From Ulota crispa (lineage: Eukaryota > Streptophyta > Bryopsida > Orthotrichales > Orthotrichaceae): DNA of 64,000 bases. Positions 36,128 through 49,452 of the stretch are shown in pieces; within the stretch, counting starts at the first letter, position 1; each line of letters starts with the position of its first letter. The notes below the pieces were generated by a model. It was not told the DNA's origin and ran no database searches. It saw nothing but the letters and a program-made list of their open reading frames with translations. Where the stretch lies: positions 34,719,060-34,783,059 of the forward strand of contig OY987243.1 of NCBI GenBank assembly GCA_963920765.1, given 5' to 3'. The translations under genes and the position numbers were made by a program.

Positions 36128-36444
36128 CTGGGCCCCGCATGTGTCAGGTCCAAAAATGAAAATTGTCTCCAGCTGCCCCTCACTACTAGCTGCCCAGGCC
36201 CCACACAGTCTTGGAAAATTTTCATCGACCTCCAAGGGCTTGGTGTACTCTCATCCACGCGATTGGGACAGCAGTTGGGACCTCGTCTGAAATCTGCAAG
36301 TTCAAATTCAAGACCTCAGAGCTGCGGGCATTGGGATAGACTGGAGCTATCAGGCAAGGGTGTTCCTTTTTTTCAGTCAGAAGCTGTCTTCATTCTTCTC
36401 ACGCAACTAATCTCTCATATTTCAAAACTTTTATACCTTTTGCA
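36128..36444 (+). repeat. Left terminal inverted repeat of the MULE
   Basis: From TGCCCCTCACTACTAG at 36174 to ACCTTTTGCA at 36444 this matches the reverse complement of 50680-50952, roughly nine bases in ten by eye. A further outer block (TGGGCCCCGCATG, 36130) also matches but is offset by about 35 extra bases here. It ends 305 bases before the transposase start codon and probably carries the promoter. The segment after it (36500-36720) holds three imperfect copies of a TTTTAAATCTCTCTTTGTTA unit, likely leader sequence. Confidence 0.85.
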
Positions 36445-36749
36445 CATTAGCGTGGTGTCAACTCTTGCACATCAGCTTGGAGTCTAGCGTGGAGTAAAAG
36501 TTCTTTTTGTTGTTCTACCTTGCTACTTGTCCTTTTTTTTTGAATTTTAAATCTCTCTTTGTTATTTTGTCTTGTAGTTCTTCTATTTTATTGAATCTTA
36601 AATCTCTCTTTTTGTTTTTTAGGGTTCTAGTCGTTCTTTCTTTTTGTATCTTAAACCTCTTTTTGTTATTATCCCCATATTTGTTGTGTTGTTGTCTACT
36701 TTAGTCTTCAAAAATAATTGTTTTAAATTTTAGGGTTTTAAACTCAAGT

Positions 36750-39700
36750 ATGTCAAGTGTTGATTGTCCATTTGTGGTCCAAGTTGTCACTGGACATTTG
36801 TATTATGAAGCTTTGAAATTTGAAAAAGAGATGCATAAAGTTGTAGGTATGTCAGAGTTGAAGGAAATTTTAGTGGCTTACATTCCATCATCTTCAACCA
36901 ATGATTTTATTAAAGGAGAGTGTGAAAATCTTGTAGCACCAACAACCTTTAAAGTTCAAGTTGTCAAGAAAAAAGAGCTTGGAGAATTGAAGAGGCCACA
37001 AGCTACAAGCTTCCTTCGACAGACTTGGTATGTTTCTTTCCTATGTGTTGTACATTTTTTATAAAGAATAATAAAATCAACAATTGAGAGCACTCTAATA
37101 CTAACAAACAAGCCACATAATCCTTGCGCTGCCAGCATTATAATTACATTGTCCCACACTTTGTACCTTTGAGGCTTTGGTCTTTCAAATTGAGAGCATG
37201 TCACATTTTCACTAGTAAGTGATAAGAGAATAAGGTGTCCATACTTATAATAGACTTGGATTGTATTATTTCTGTCGGTTAAGTTGGTAGTATAATAAAA
37301 AAATGCCTTCACTAAGCCTACAAGTGTAATTAGCATCTTTGGCCTTCACTAAGCCAAAAAGCTAATCTAATTTAAAAAGCCAAAAAGTATTAGGTTGGGG
37401 TTTAGCCGTGATATAATTTAAAGGCCTTCATTGAGCAAAGTATAATTAAAAAAAGAGATTGCAAATTTGCTAATGCCACAGTTTGCATTACCAACAAAGA
37501 AAATTGCCAACAAAGCAAACTTTTAACCAAAGTCTTCATGGATCTCCTAAAAAAACTGCTAAAAAACCATGAGATTTTTCAGTTGTCATGTGAAGGTGTA
37601 TTGATTATAGTTTGCTATATGATTAGGCCTTGCATGCCTTTGGGTTTTAATAAAAGTTTGACAATAAATAAGTGACTTACATGTTGAGCTTGGCTTATTT
37701 CCCAAATTGTATTTCCCAAACTGTGTCCATGGAACACATGGGTCATACTAGTTGGTTTATGATTGGCATTTATACTTTATCTCAAGCTTGAAGACATACT
37801 ATACTATTTTGTGGGAATTTATGCAAAGTTTCATTTAATGCATAAAACTTCTATTATGTGTTTATAACTATTTTTTTTTTTCTTCTATAGGTATGAATGT
37901 TCATATGGTCCCGAAGACTTTTGAACTTCACTAATGCCATTGATTGATAAAACATTCAAACCCAAAACTCGGTCTGGTAGTAGGCTGTATAGTGCTGAAG
38001 GGGGCCCTTCCATAAAAAGAGGATGTTTGTGTTATTTTTCAGTGAAGCAATTATATTTGTGGCCAACCGTATCACAAATCATATATTATCATGTAGGACG
38101 TATTGATAAAGAAGGTGTCCCTTGTCACGGTTATTTGGATCCAAGTGTAGAGAAACAAAAGGCTGTACACAAACCTTATCTTTCTCAGGAAATGAGAGTA
38201 TGGATAGAAGAAAGTTATCTTAAAACTGTACAGCATCTCAAATTATTGGTGAGCATATACAATTATTGCAAGCAAAGATTGATGTTCATGGACATGAAGA
38301 AGATATGTTACAAGACAATTACCTATTGATGATGGATATTATAAATCTCTCTATAAAATGGACCAAGAAAAAATATCAAAAACATGAAGATGACTGTACT
38401 AGTGTTCATATGTGGATGAGAGAGCATCTAGATTTGGTTTTTTTTCAACAAGACCAGATTTCAAGCTCAAGTGAATCTCAAGCCTACATACTAGGTTTAC
38501 AATCACCTTGGCAAGCTAACAAAATGTTAGAGTTTGGCCAGAAAAGCATTATAGCTTGTGATGCCACATTTGGAACAAATAAGTATAAGGTATGTATCTT
38601 TTCTTTTCATTATTTGTTGTTATTATGTAAGAAGTGACATTGTCATAAATTAAAAAATCATTTTTTAAAAGTAAAAATGCACTTTGCTATGTATTAGATT
38701 TAAATATTGAGAAATTTGATATGCAAAATTGTGTTGTTTTCATCAACTAATGTAATAACTTGTCACTTAAGTATATTTATAAAATCACATAATTTATAAG
38801 AATGTCTTACAAGTGCTTTCTAGACATGAAATAACAATATTTTACACTATATGAATACTTATTACTACTAAAATATTTTTTATCATTGATTATTGCAATG
38901 ATTATTTTAATAACAATAAAAAATTGCAACAACAACAAGCAACGTTGAAAAACAACCAACTAGCAACATGAATGCTGTAAATCATGTGAAATCCTACAAT
39001 TTAGAGAATTGCATGCATGTACAAATGGCAAATCAATTAATTGTCAAGTAAATTTTGAGGGTAAAGAAACCTAAATGTTAAGGCAACATAAATACACTAT
39101 TTAGCATAGATCTAGGGATATCCCCACATGGAGATCCAAGTCTACATTCTTGAAACTACTAAAATTGATTTAAATCATAAATTTGATTGATTACATGAGT
39201 AGACTATAATTTCAAAGAGGGCCACATTCACATCACCAAAATTAGTGATGTTAGTCACAAATTTAAACAAATTACACAAAAGAAAGACCCTAGACGACCT
39301 ATTCAAAACTGCTGAAAAAAATCATTAAGCTTAGTCCTAATTTGGGTCTTCAAATGCTTAAATTTTCCTTTTTTGTTTGACATCCTCAATGACTTTGCCA
39401 TCCTCATAGTTGTCTTTTGTCAAGTCAATGATTTGCTTAGTGACACATGTGGTAATAGAGGCAGAGTCAAGTTTGATTCCAAAAGATTGGGATTACATGA
39501 AGCTTGAAACGGGCAATACACATGCATTATTAGCTGTTAGAAAATGTTCAACACTCAAAGATTTCAAATAAGACATTGACAATTAATCTTAGAATAAATT
39601 ATAACATGTTCATAAAAATTTATGTACAATTCACTTTATAAGTGGATTTATTTTGAATTGTATAAAATATTTATACTATTATTTACATATCTTACTAATG

Positions 39701-41874
39701 CAATGTTTGGACTTTTGCAATATCACTTGTTTACACTTATGGTATTTGATACTTATTGCAATGGCATCCAAGTAGCATGGATAATCACTGACAGCGCTAA
39801 AGGTGATGACATATCATTGTGGATGTCAAAAATCAATGAGAAGATGAAAACAATGAATCCTGATTGGAAACCAAATGCCTTCATGGTGGATAATGCAGAT
39901 GTAGAAATCAACGCTATCAGGTAAATTACCAAAATGTAGCAACAATCTAAACCTTTGTTTCTTCTTGTGACTTTTTTAAAGATATCATTTTGGGGTTTCT
40001 TTTTTAATATAGGGTTTTGCTATTTTGCTGCCTTAAGTTTTCAATTATTTGAAGATGAGGATTTTTTTGCAAAATTACGTTTGTTTTGTTCTTGGCTTTC
40101 TAGTTTGTGCTAGGAATAAAATTGTGGTTGGTAGTTGTCCTTGTCAATAGAGTTTAATAGACAGTGACTACAATACATCTCTCAATTAGAAGTTCCTTAA
40201 TCATGGAGTTCTTGAATTTAATGGTGCATTAGTTAGTGGATAAAGAAGGCAACAATTCCTTTAATTGTATATGATTGTGATTGCATGTTGACAATTAGCC
40301 ATTTCTTTGTATTCACCACTTAGAGAGGTTTAATCAGATTTTTAATCATACTTTTAGGTATTCAATTTCATGTGATCACTCCTATCCTAATTAAGTACTA
40401 TTTTTAAAAAATGTTATAGTGATTTGAAGGATTTTTTGTCTTTTTAATGTATATTGATTTGAATGTTTTTTGGTTGTGAACACAGGCTTGTTTGGGGCAA
40501 TTCAATTGCAATTCTACTATGCCTATGGCATGTTTGACGTTGCTGGTTAAATCATTTGATTAAAAAGGTTTGCTCCCTTGAAGTAAGAGTGGACATAATG
40601 AAAAAGCTTGGCATGGTGATGTACATGGTTTCTTATGACAAGACAGTAGTGGAATCACATGAAGCGGTTTGTGCATTGTTGGACCAAATATTTATACAAT
40701 ATTCAAGTGAAATTGCCTTTATCACATATTTCAAACAAACTTAGCTATCTAAGATAGGTATGTCATTCTCTTTTTTTATTGCAAACTAAGCAATTTCAGA
40801 ATTTATTTTTAATTTAGTAAATTATATGTTGTTGTTGAAGTTGTTGATTTATGTATAAGTTGCTTTGTTTAAGTATCACTTTATTTACACAAAACTAACT
40901 CATTGTATTGTTTTTTGTTTTGAAATGTTTTAGATATGTGGATTAAAGCAACAAGGCAATTTCCTCATGCTGGGCAAGATACAAATGCTGCTATTGAAGC
41001 TTATGACAATGTTCTAAAACAATGACAAGCTCTAAGTAAGAAAACTCTAAGACCTAAACAACTTGATTGGTTGGTATGGTTCCTAACTTCCAATCTTATA
41101 CACCATTATTGGTACTTGGACTTTCTTAAACGCCATGGTTTTGTGAAAAATAAACACAAAATTGAAATTATATGCAACATGGTATTGAAAGCATCACAAA
41201 TTAAAAAAGAAGATGTTATCTTTCCGTCCAATTCATATGGTTCTATACTAGTTTGGAATGGTAGCCAAAAAACCAAGGTGGATTATTATGTTTCAAAACC
41301 ATCATCAAAATGGGCAGATTGTAATTGTGCTAAAGTTGGACAAGCAAATATTTGCAAACATGTCTTGAGAGTATTCCAATTGCTTTTTGGAGCAACTAAC
41401 CAACAATTGATTGGAGTATGTGAGAGGTACTTTGACTCACAGGTTGGTGGAAAGTGGACAATTCCAGAAAACCTTCAAGATTGTGATATGTCACAAATGA
41501 CTACTTATTTTTCTTTAGAGGAACCTCAATCTTGCTCTATTTTTTATGAGGAGAGTTTCACAGAGCCATGTCCTATTGTAGTACCTCCAGGGCAAGAAAT
41601 ACCTATAGACCTAAACCAAAAAATTCAAAGGCAATTTTCAGCTTTAGAGCAAATGGTTGAAGGAAAACCTTGGTTGCAACAGCATCTACTATCAGGAATT
41701 GATGCATTACAAAGTAGCATTATGGAGTTAAAAGGTAGATCACATGAGAGGGTACACAATCCAATAGATATTTTTGTTCCAATAGAAGGTACAAGTGATT
41801 CTCTAAAGCATATGAAACCACTTTGTGATATAGTATTGAGAAACTCATCCAAGAAGAAGAAATGTTCCAATTAG
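36750..41874 (+). pseudogene. MULE transposase with SWIM zinc finger, decayed
   Basis: Six inferred exons: 36750-37027, 37891-38589, 39721-39920, 40486-40757 and 40934-41874, with the second perhaps divided. Introns begin GTATGT or GTAAAT and mostly end in AG. The DDE core of MULE transposases is recognisable: ACDATFGTNKYK (first Asp codon 38560), the following FTLMVFD strand, FMVDNADVEINAIR (second Asp codon 39889) and the LLCLWHV motif before 40535. A SWIM finger of form CxCx8CxH follows (Cys codons 41320, 41326, 41353; His 41359). This enzyme family cuts and rejoins element ends in the nucleus. Breaks: TGA 37922, a one-base frameshift between about 38237 and 38266, an AA instead of AG acceptor at 39719-39720, TGA 40535, TAG 40742, TGA 41023. 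The last 267 codons (41071-41874) remain open. Confidence 0.92.
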
Positions 41875-43497
41875 TGATATTGTGAGTTGCATCTAACCTG
41901 ACCGCTTCTTTCCTCTCCACATATTCAAGTTTATTACTTATCATAAATGTCTTTAGCTTAGTCTTGGAATTTCTAGAACACATTTACTCTATCTAAGGAT
42001 ATTATGAATGATTTCTTTTATCTATTGGTATACTTTTCTAAATTCTTTGAATCCTCCATAGTAAAACAATTTAGTTTTGAAATAAAAGTGACCACATTTG
42101 ATCATTTTTGCATTGAAGCATTCATCTGGACATGTCTTGGGATACTATTTATAGAAGTGATCAAATCCTTGCATATCTTACTACTTTTTATTCAAATTTT
42201 TCTAAGTACTTTTTCTTTGAGAAGGCAATAAAGCTGCTTTTAATTGGTTTTTTTGGTTCACATTCAAGGAATCTGAAGCTCCCATGGAGAATAAGAAGAG
42301 CAAGCAGTTGCAACCTCGTCAATGTGGCCGCTCAAATGGGTTTAGGTACTGGAAACATTTTCCAATGAATTTGTTATACGTTGAGGTATTACTCCCTCTA
42401 TTTCACTAAAACACCCGTGTTTTGACTTATTCTTTGTTTCAAAAAAAATCATGTCTGTAAATTCACTTGTTTTTTTCCCAATAAAAACCTATGCTTATCT
42501 CTAAAATAAAATGATTTGCTTGCAATGCTTGTTGATATGTACTGGGCATTTCATGCTCATTAATTGCTAAAGCTAGCAATTAATATTTGATTTAGTGGTT
42601 TTTGTTTGCAAACTCTGCCTATCATAAAGCCAAAATTCATCAATATATAGTATCAACACTAAGATTTGGTTTTTTGATAGATGGGACAACTTGGGCATGT
42701 AGGCTAACTTGTTCTTTACTTACAATTGCATTGACACATTTCATATCAATCAAATTTTTAATTATAGGCAACAATAACCTTTTCTAGAAAACTTCAATTA
42801 CAAAAAAAACAAAAACTGACTTAATAATGGTTTAAACCTAATACCCAATAACTTCCAATTACAATGTCTTGGTAATATTTCTTAATCTGTCACAAATTCT
42901 CAAACACAGGTTTTTTAGTGAAACAGAGGGATTATTGTTTATATAGTACTTGCACCACTGTATTGCAATCTTGAACATCCTTCTGGTCAAGGAAAAACAA
43001 TTTTTTTGGACTTCTAAGTTCTTTAGCCATTGACAGCACTCCAAACCTTAGGCATTTGTGCCTATTCCTTGTTGTCTGATTATGTTTGTTTGGACTGGAA
43101 TTTTATAGTTAACCTTTCTATAGTTTGGGACTGTAACCTTGTCAAGATCTACTTGCTTGGTGAACTAGATAGAATAAATTGACAAAACTTTCTTTTATGC
43201 CGTGTTTTTGGGTTTATTGTAGGTATATCTTGGAGAACAAGGATCTAGAATTCTGCCAGAGGGAAATTCAAAAGGAGAATAACAAAGGTACTCTTGCTTG
43301 GGCTTGGAACTTCTCATCATTGGTTGGTAAGATTACAATGGATTATCAATCGTTGGCACAATTTGTTGTCTAGGCTTATTTGAGCTCTTGTGACTCCGGT
43401 CTTTCTGTAATGAAATGTTACAATCAGCCACAATGTCTTTTTTTTTTGTTCCATTGGCAGTGACATCCTTGCTTTTTTGAGGTCATATGAGAGCTTT

Positions 43498-43627
43498 CAC
43501 TACAAGGAAATCATGGTCAAATTTACAAAAAGTTGACAAAAATTGTAACCTAACCTAAAATGTATTATAGGTTTGGTCATAATTTATGTCAACTTTTTGT
43601 AAATTCAACCATGATTTCCTTGTAGTG
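43498..43627. mobile_element. CACTA-type fold-back MITE, family 1
   Basis: CACTACAAGGAAATCATGG at the left and its exact mirror CCATGATTTCCTTGTAGTG at the right; 130 bases with nearly full-length pairing. Both CACTAC tips are intact. It is nested in the MULE. The three bases outside (TTT and AGT) do not match, so no target duplication. Confidence 0.9.
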
Positions 43628-43862
43628 AGTTTTCCAATGTCTGATTACAACAAATGTCATGAGAGTCTAAGTAGAGGAGTCTAACATTCAACTTTGTTGG
43701 TCATGTGATTTTGCAGCTCAAGCATGCATTGAGCTGTAACTTATACATGGAGAATTATAATTTGCTCTTGATTCAAGCATGAACTGTAAACACGGTTTTG
43801 TTTGTTGAGTAAGTGAGTTTTAAAGTCAATAAGGATATGATCTCATTGACATTTTTTTGATG

Positions 43863-44273
43863 GGGAATTGATATGTGTACTACACCATTTCAATTATTGT
43901 ACCACACCCTAGAGTAAATTTAAGATTTCTACCATTAAAAAGCTGAATTTGAGAAATTGGAATTCACTTTTGGACTAAGAGACCATGATTTTGTTTGGAA
44001 CCACAAAAAAGTTGCAATTCAACAACACTCAATGAGAAAGTTTAGTTAGGGAGAAAAATGTTACTTTTACTTGTGTTTGTAAAAAAATATAAGCTTTTTC
44101 ATTGGATGTTGTTGAATTGCAACTTTTTTTGTGGTTCTAGACAAAATCATGGTCTCTAAGTCCAATATTTGAATTCCAAATTCTCAAATTTAGCTTTTTG
44201 ATGGTAGAAATCTTAAATTTATTTTGGGGTGTGGTAAAGTAATTGAAAGGGTGTGGTACACATATCAATTCCC
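43863..44273. mobile_element. Fold-back MITE GGGAATTGATATGTGTACC, copy 3
   Basis: GGGAATTGATATGTGTACTA mirrors GTACACATATCAATTCCC. Arms of about 190 bases pair, with TTGCAATTCAACAACA near the centre. Nested in the MULE between Josephin-like exon remnants. Confidence 0.88.
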
Positions 44274-46510
44274 TTTTTGATGATGTGATTACAGTTTTGT
44301 AATGTCCTCTATACTTTAAATAGGATGTTTTAGACTCAATCAATGGTGTTGGCACTAAATTTCAAAGTGTTGTTGGAGATTGGTGAAGTACATCAATCCT
44401 AGGATTTGACAAACAACTAAAACTTATAACTATGTCAAATTCTTCTTGAAAAGCTAGGGAAACACCTAAAGTATGGCAATAACTATACAAGGAAGTGCTG
44501 AGAACGTGTACCATGAGAGGCGACAATTTCAATTGACCTTGCAACATTGCCGAAATTATCTTCTTCAGGTCTATTTCTCTTCTTTAAATTTCTTCTGTAG
44601 TGTGATAAATTTTTTGAATTCCCGTCCATTATAAATGCTGAAATAGCAATAAACCTCCAAAAACCATTTTTCCAGCATTTCACCGGTTTTAAATAGACCT
44701 TCTTATTTTTTATATTTTTTGGTTCAGGTCCATGTTCCAAGCATGTACCTTGCTAGAAGGCTAATATACTCCATATCACAAAACACACCACAAATGATTT
44801 TGATAGTGTGTTTCTACCTTCAAAAATAGTTTTGAAGTATATTAGTATCCATGTTTGGGAGAGAGGAGTAACATAGAGGACCTCCACCCTAGACCCAGCA
44901 ATTTTTATGGTATGAAGGCAACAAAACCGTATGCAAAATAGCATTTATACTCTTCAAAGGTCCATGAGCTCACTCCATACAAAATTCTTGCTATTGTAAC
45001 TGGCCTAGTCATAAACCTTACTAGCTTCCCTCATGATTTGCAGTTTACAAGAGTCTTGGAAAAACACCTTAAAAGTTAGAATCAAAATCTTAATGGGGAA
45101 TGTTACACCATGATCGGGGATCTGTGTGCCGTGAGCTTGGATATTTTGACACAAAATTGAACTTCACCTACATCTATGAATAAAAGGCCTTATAATTGTG
45201 CATTTCAAACTATCATGTCTTGAAAAACTTGTTGTTTTTTTTTGTTTTCCATTGATTTGAGCTCAAAATGGACCCTAGCTCATTCAAATCTTGGCTCACT
45301 GCTCATGGATAATTGTTTACGCTCACAAAATAGTGTCGTCTGAGTCTTTATCTTGTAGGGCCTTAAAGGACAGAAACTGTATTACATGCTATATGTATCC
45401 TATGTTTCTTCCTCCGGAGTCTTTTAGAGTACAAACTTTCCTTATTTACACTTCCTAAAAGTGAGTTTGTTATTTAATTTGTATCTTTGGTGACATGGCT
45501 TCCTTAGGACTTTTGCTTATGATTCTTCATGATTGTTGCATCTGCTTGATAGGGCAAGGATACTTTTACCAAAGAAGAGCTGAACTCCATAGCAGATGGC
45601 TTATCCACTACCAATGTTCAATCTAGTGTGCTAAATCCTCTGTCCTTGATACTCAAGCCCCACAAAAATGTTGTGACAAGAAAGTACGATGCAAACATGT
45701 TGGTTCCTACTATGAATGCAAAGGTTAAGAGGTTGTTTGGTTTGATTGCCGCAAAGGAATTGATGACTTCATTTTGCAAGTTGCAAAATACGTGGACGAG
45801 CTACTAGGCACGGTAGTAATCTTTTCAACCAAGAGATTGCTAGGGATGTGGCAGGGCCGGCACTGGGTTGCAGTTTGGAAGCTGCAAGGCTTTTAGTATA
45901 ACCTAGACACTAACTATGTTGCGCCATTTTGCTTGGGGAATGGGATGATGACTTCAGAAACTATTTGAATATTGTAGCCTCTACTCAAACTGTAGTCATG
46001 TTTGTCTTGAACAAGCCATGTGATGGGCACATATGATCTAAATCTTATCATCCGGAATTCATAGTGCATTTTCCAATGAGTATGAGGTTGGGTTGCCAAA
46101 CCAAAATTTGATGTTTGTTTACAAAATTTGCTGTTTCTTAACATGTCAGGAGCCGCCACTAAGCTTAGGAGTGGAGCCATGTTGCGGTTTACAGAGAAAA
46201 TTGGAGGCAAACTCATTGTTACAATTAGAAAGAATTGCCCTCTCAATTTAAATTTCATATGCTGCACTTTGGTTCATTGAAATTTAAGCAAAGAAAGGTG
46301 TTTTTTGAAGTTAGTTTTCTTGTGCAATTACTGTCACTGGATTTGGACCCAAGTTGTGAGACTGTAATTGATTTAGTGATGTGAGATTTGGAGGCTTATA
46401 AATTCATTAATCTTTAGTAATTGATGATTTTTTACCTTTCTATTTTGCAAGCACGATATTTAGTATAAAGTCTTAACTCATATTATAATTGAAGAAGTTT
46501 TAACAATGAT

Positions 46511-47490
46511 AAATTTAGGGAATTGGTAAAGCCACATCCAAAATTGCTAACGCCACACCCCAAGGTGTGCTTTAAGCAAGAAATGTGAGAATTTGATGTT
46601 GATTTTTTTGGTTTGAAACCAAAAATTCGTTTCACCTACATCATTGTAAGTCTACATCCAAAAAAATGGAAGTGCTTGAATTTGGTTTTACAAGTATATA
46701 ACTTTTGAATCACTTAAAGCAGAAATACATATAAAGAATAGCAGTGGTGCAATAAAAGTTCAACAAGGTTTTATATTTGTTCTTCTTTCTTTCAAGGAGA
46801 TGGTAATGCCATGATTACATGAATGATGGACCACTTGAACAAAAGATATAGCACTACAAAATCAAATTATATGCTCATAAGGGTGTGGCATTAGCAATTC
46901 CCTATGTATATGGGGAATTGCTAAAGCCACACCCAAAATTGCTAATGCCACACCTTGTAAGCATGTGAATTGAGAATTGAATGCTACATCTTTTATTCAA
47001 GTGATCCATCATTCATTCAATCATGTCATCACCACCTCCTTGAAAGAAGGGAAAACAAAGGTATATATGAAGAATTGCCAAAGCCACACCCAAAATTGCT
47101 AACGCCACACCATGTGAGCATGTAAATTGAGAATTTAATGCTATATCTTTTATTCAAGTAATCCATTATTCATTCAATCATGTCATCACCACCTCCTTGA
47201 AAGAAGGTGAAACAAAGGTATATATTTTTTTGAATTTTTAATGCACTTTTGCTATTTTTTTGATGTATTTTTGCTTTAAGTGAATCAAAAATCCTATGTC
47301 TTTAATTTCAAATTTGAACATCTCCAAATTTTTTGAGTATGGCCTTAGAAGTTACAACAATAAAGGTGAAACAAATCATTTGTTTCAAATTTAGAAAATC
47401 AATACTAAATTTTCACATTTCATGCTCAAAGCACACCTTGGGGTGTGACGTTAACAATTTTGGATGTGGCTTTACCAATTCCTTAAATTT
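46511..47490. mobile_element. Nested fold-back array GGAATTGCTAAAGCCACACC
   Basis: Outer arms (46511-46625 and 47380-47490) begin AAATTTAGGGAATTGGTAAA and its complement. Between them lie a complete 385-base fold-back ending at 46902 and two direct units of about 155 bases (46913-47070 and 47071-47229) each starting with AATTGCxAAAGCCACACCCA. At least five copies of the same end occur in one kilobase, showing self-insertion plus tandem duplication. Confidence 0.8.
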
Positions 47491-49145
47491 ATTTGAAAGA
47501 GCACTTTTTGACAAAATATTGTGTGTTGCTCTCATAATGTATATCGTTTTTGAAAATACCGATGACCCATACAATTTGAAGTTCACTTTCAGATGTATTA
47601 TAATTTGTAAATTTATAAAAATAGTCATATGTACGATTTTTTGTGGGCCAAATTGCATTAGGTGTCGAGGCTTTGAGGAATGACAATAAATTTCAATATA
47701 CTCTAGTTTCTTCAATTTGTGGGTTATAAAGAACAAGCATGACAAGATTTTTGGCATATCTTTAAAGAAGTTTTTTTTGATTATGTATTTAAGAATATGT
47801 GATTTAGGACATTGGATCAAGGAAGATTCAACATCCTAAGTGCACTTTATCATGCAATTTTATTATTCTACTACAATGCATCTAACATTATATCCATTGA
47901 ATGATCTAGGCCCTTTCATTTCATCTACAAACCTCCTCATGGAAACAAAAATTATATTGAAGTATCTCTTGCCCCCCATTTGCATGAATTGGTCCCCATT
48001 TTTTGAATTGGCACACAAACCCATCCACAAATCTCTTGATGCACTTTAAGAGGGCTACAAATATGAAAAAACTCATGCATTTAAAGTTACTGTCATGCAT
48101 GGTTGTTGCTTTTTGAGTTTTTGGTTCTTTTGAAATAGTAAAAGATGGCATGTTATTCATTTATTGGAATCAAGAAGTGTCCATAAGTTGTATATCAAAT
48201 ATTTAGAACTAACATACAAGTTCTGGATTGCATGCCATAGTACATGTAGAAAATGCACCTTTATCATGGTATGCAAGTAACTATGAGTTTTGAAATAGTA
48301 AGAAAATAAGACTAACAATAATGTGAGGGTTTGAGTATTAAGATTTGACCAAATTGACAAATAGATTATGCATCTGTATGCTAAAGCAAATGACGTATAC
48401 TCTTCTCATGCTTCATGTATTGTAAACAGTGTATATTGATCTCCATGTCTGATCCCACCAACCACAGAAGAATTTGATTTTTTCTAGAAATTTAAACAAC
48501 AAAAACGGAGATCATTGTACTACTACAATTAGAAAGCCCTTTGTAATATCATATCTCTACCTCTTTGTGATATAATCACATATATAAAATTTGAAAACCT
48601 TTAAACAATGAATGAATTTGAACATGTCTCATGTTTACATCTACCCTTCCTTCATCCATTTGATTATATGTTTTCCTTCATGTTTGTTTGATTCAGATTT
48701 TCAAAATTCCTCCTTGTAAAGTCAAAGAGTATATGTATGTTTATTATCAAAAGGTAACATCGAAACAAGAGTTCCATTCATGAACTCAATAATTAACAAA
48801 TTTAAAAAAAAAATCAAGAACGCTAAATAGATATTTATATTTAAGCCCATGGGAATTTGTGTAGGTTGCCAAAATTATCAACAGTCACCAAATAGTGAAC
48901 TTAATCCCTAAATGTTGAGGCAAATGGAAAATGACCAATGCATACTAAAAAAAATACTCTAGAAAAAGTGGTTCTTCATTTCATTTGTTTAGTAAGTGAT
49001 CATAAATGCATGGTGCATCATGGGAAGGCAAAAAGTTATCTCATCATATGCACTTGTATTTTTAGGTGATTCAATTTCTAAAAAATATAGAGATAGGGTG
49101 TTAGGTTTCATGCAATCCTTCTTGGAATTTTCATAAAAGCAATAA

Positions 49146-49452
49146 ATCCCATATTCATTAAATTGGGAAAACCATATTCAAAAGTTGCACTTCATCTTAA
49201 ATCCAAAGTTTTTTTTTTTTGGCATTTGAACTGCAGATTTGAAGGTTGAGATTATTTGAATTGTAGATTTGAAGGTATCAAATTTGGTAAGAGCCAATGA
49301 GATTTTGTCCCTCGCAAATTCTCCCTCTCAGGTGAGGGCATGTGTACCAAATAATGTTGCTTAAACCTAGAGCTTGGTTTAAGGTGATCACCTTAAACCT
49401 AATTTATTCCCGAAATTGGGGATTCTTTCCAAATTAACGAATATGGCATTAA
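49146..49452. mobile_element. MITE, AACACCATATTTG family
   Basis: Left end CCCATATTCATTAAATTGGG, right end AAATTAACGAATATGGCATT, 307 bases. Core keeps GAGCCAATGAGATTTTGTCC. Nested in the right part of the MULE. Confidence 0.78.

Larger units (their letters stand above)
43224..45968 (+). pseudogene. Josephin-like deubiquitinase fragment inside the MULE
   Basis: The exon from 45553 follows an AG acceptor and reads GKDTFTKEELNSIADGLS, then NPLSLILKPHKN, the pattern of plant Josephin-like proteins. After a one-base deletion within 45721-45732 it continues VVWFDCRKG, RLLGMWQGRHWVAVWK (the catalytic His codon is 45861) and, after a TAG at 45894 where the family has Trp, YNLDTN with the catalytic Asn/Asp region. 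Josephin proteins are ataxin-3-type cysteine proteases that remove ubiquitin. The catalytic-Cys part is poorly kept: DLEFC near 43240-43260 and LKHALSCNLYM after an acceptor at 43718 resemble the FC...LHALNNLLQ region, but with frameshifts. A possible first exon at 42287-42394 (MENKKSKQLQ...) is speculative. A CACTA fold-back and a 0.4 kb fold-back are inserted in its introns. Confidence 0.8.

Noticed and set aside
36032-36487. 151-codon open frame whose translation resembles that of 50588-50974 (minus)
   Set aside because: The similarity is that of the two terminal inverted repeats. Differences between the copies change amino acids too often for a protein under constraint.
45914-46267. 117-codon minus-strand open frame
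   Set aside because: It is the antisense of the Josephin-like exon end and its 3' flank, with no motif of its own.
47333-47820. Overlapping 116- and 135-codon open frames on opposite strands
   Set aside because: They run through the fold-back array at 46511-47490 and adjacent AT-rich DNA; opposite-strand overlap and composition indicate chance frames.
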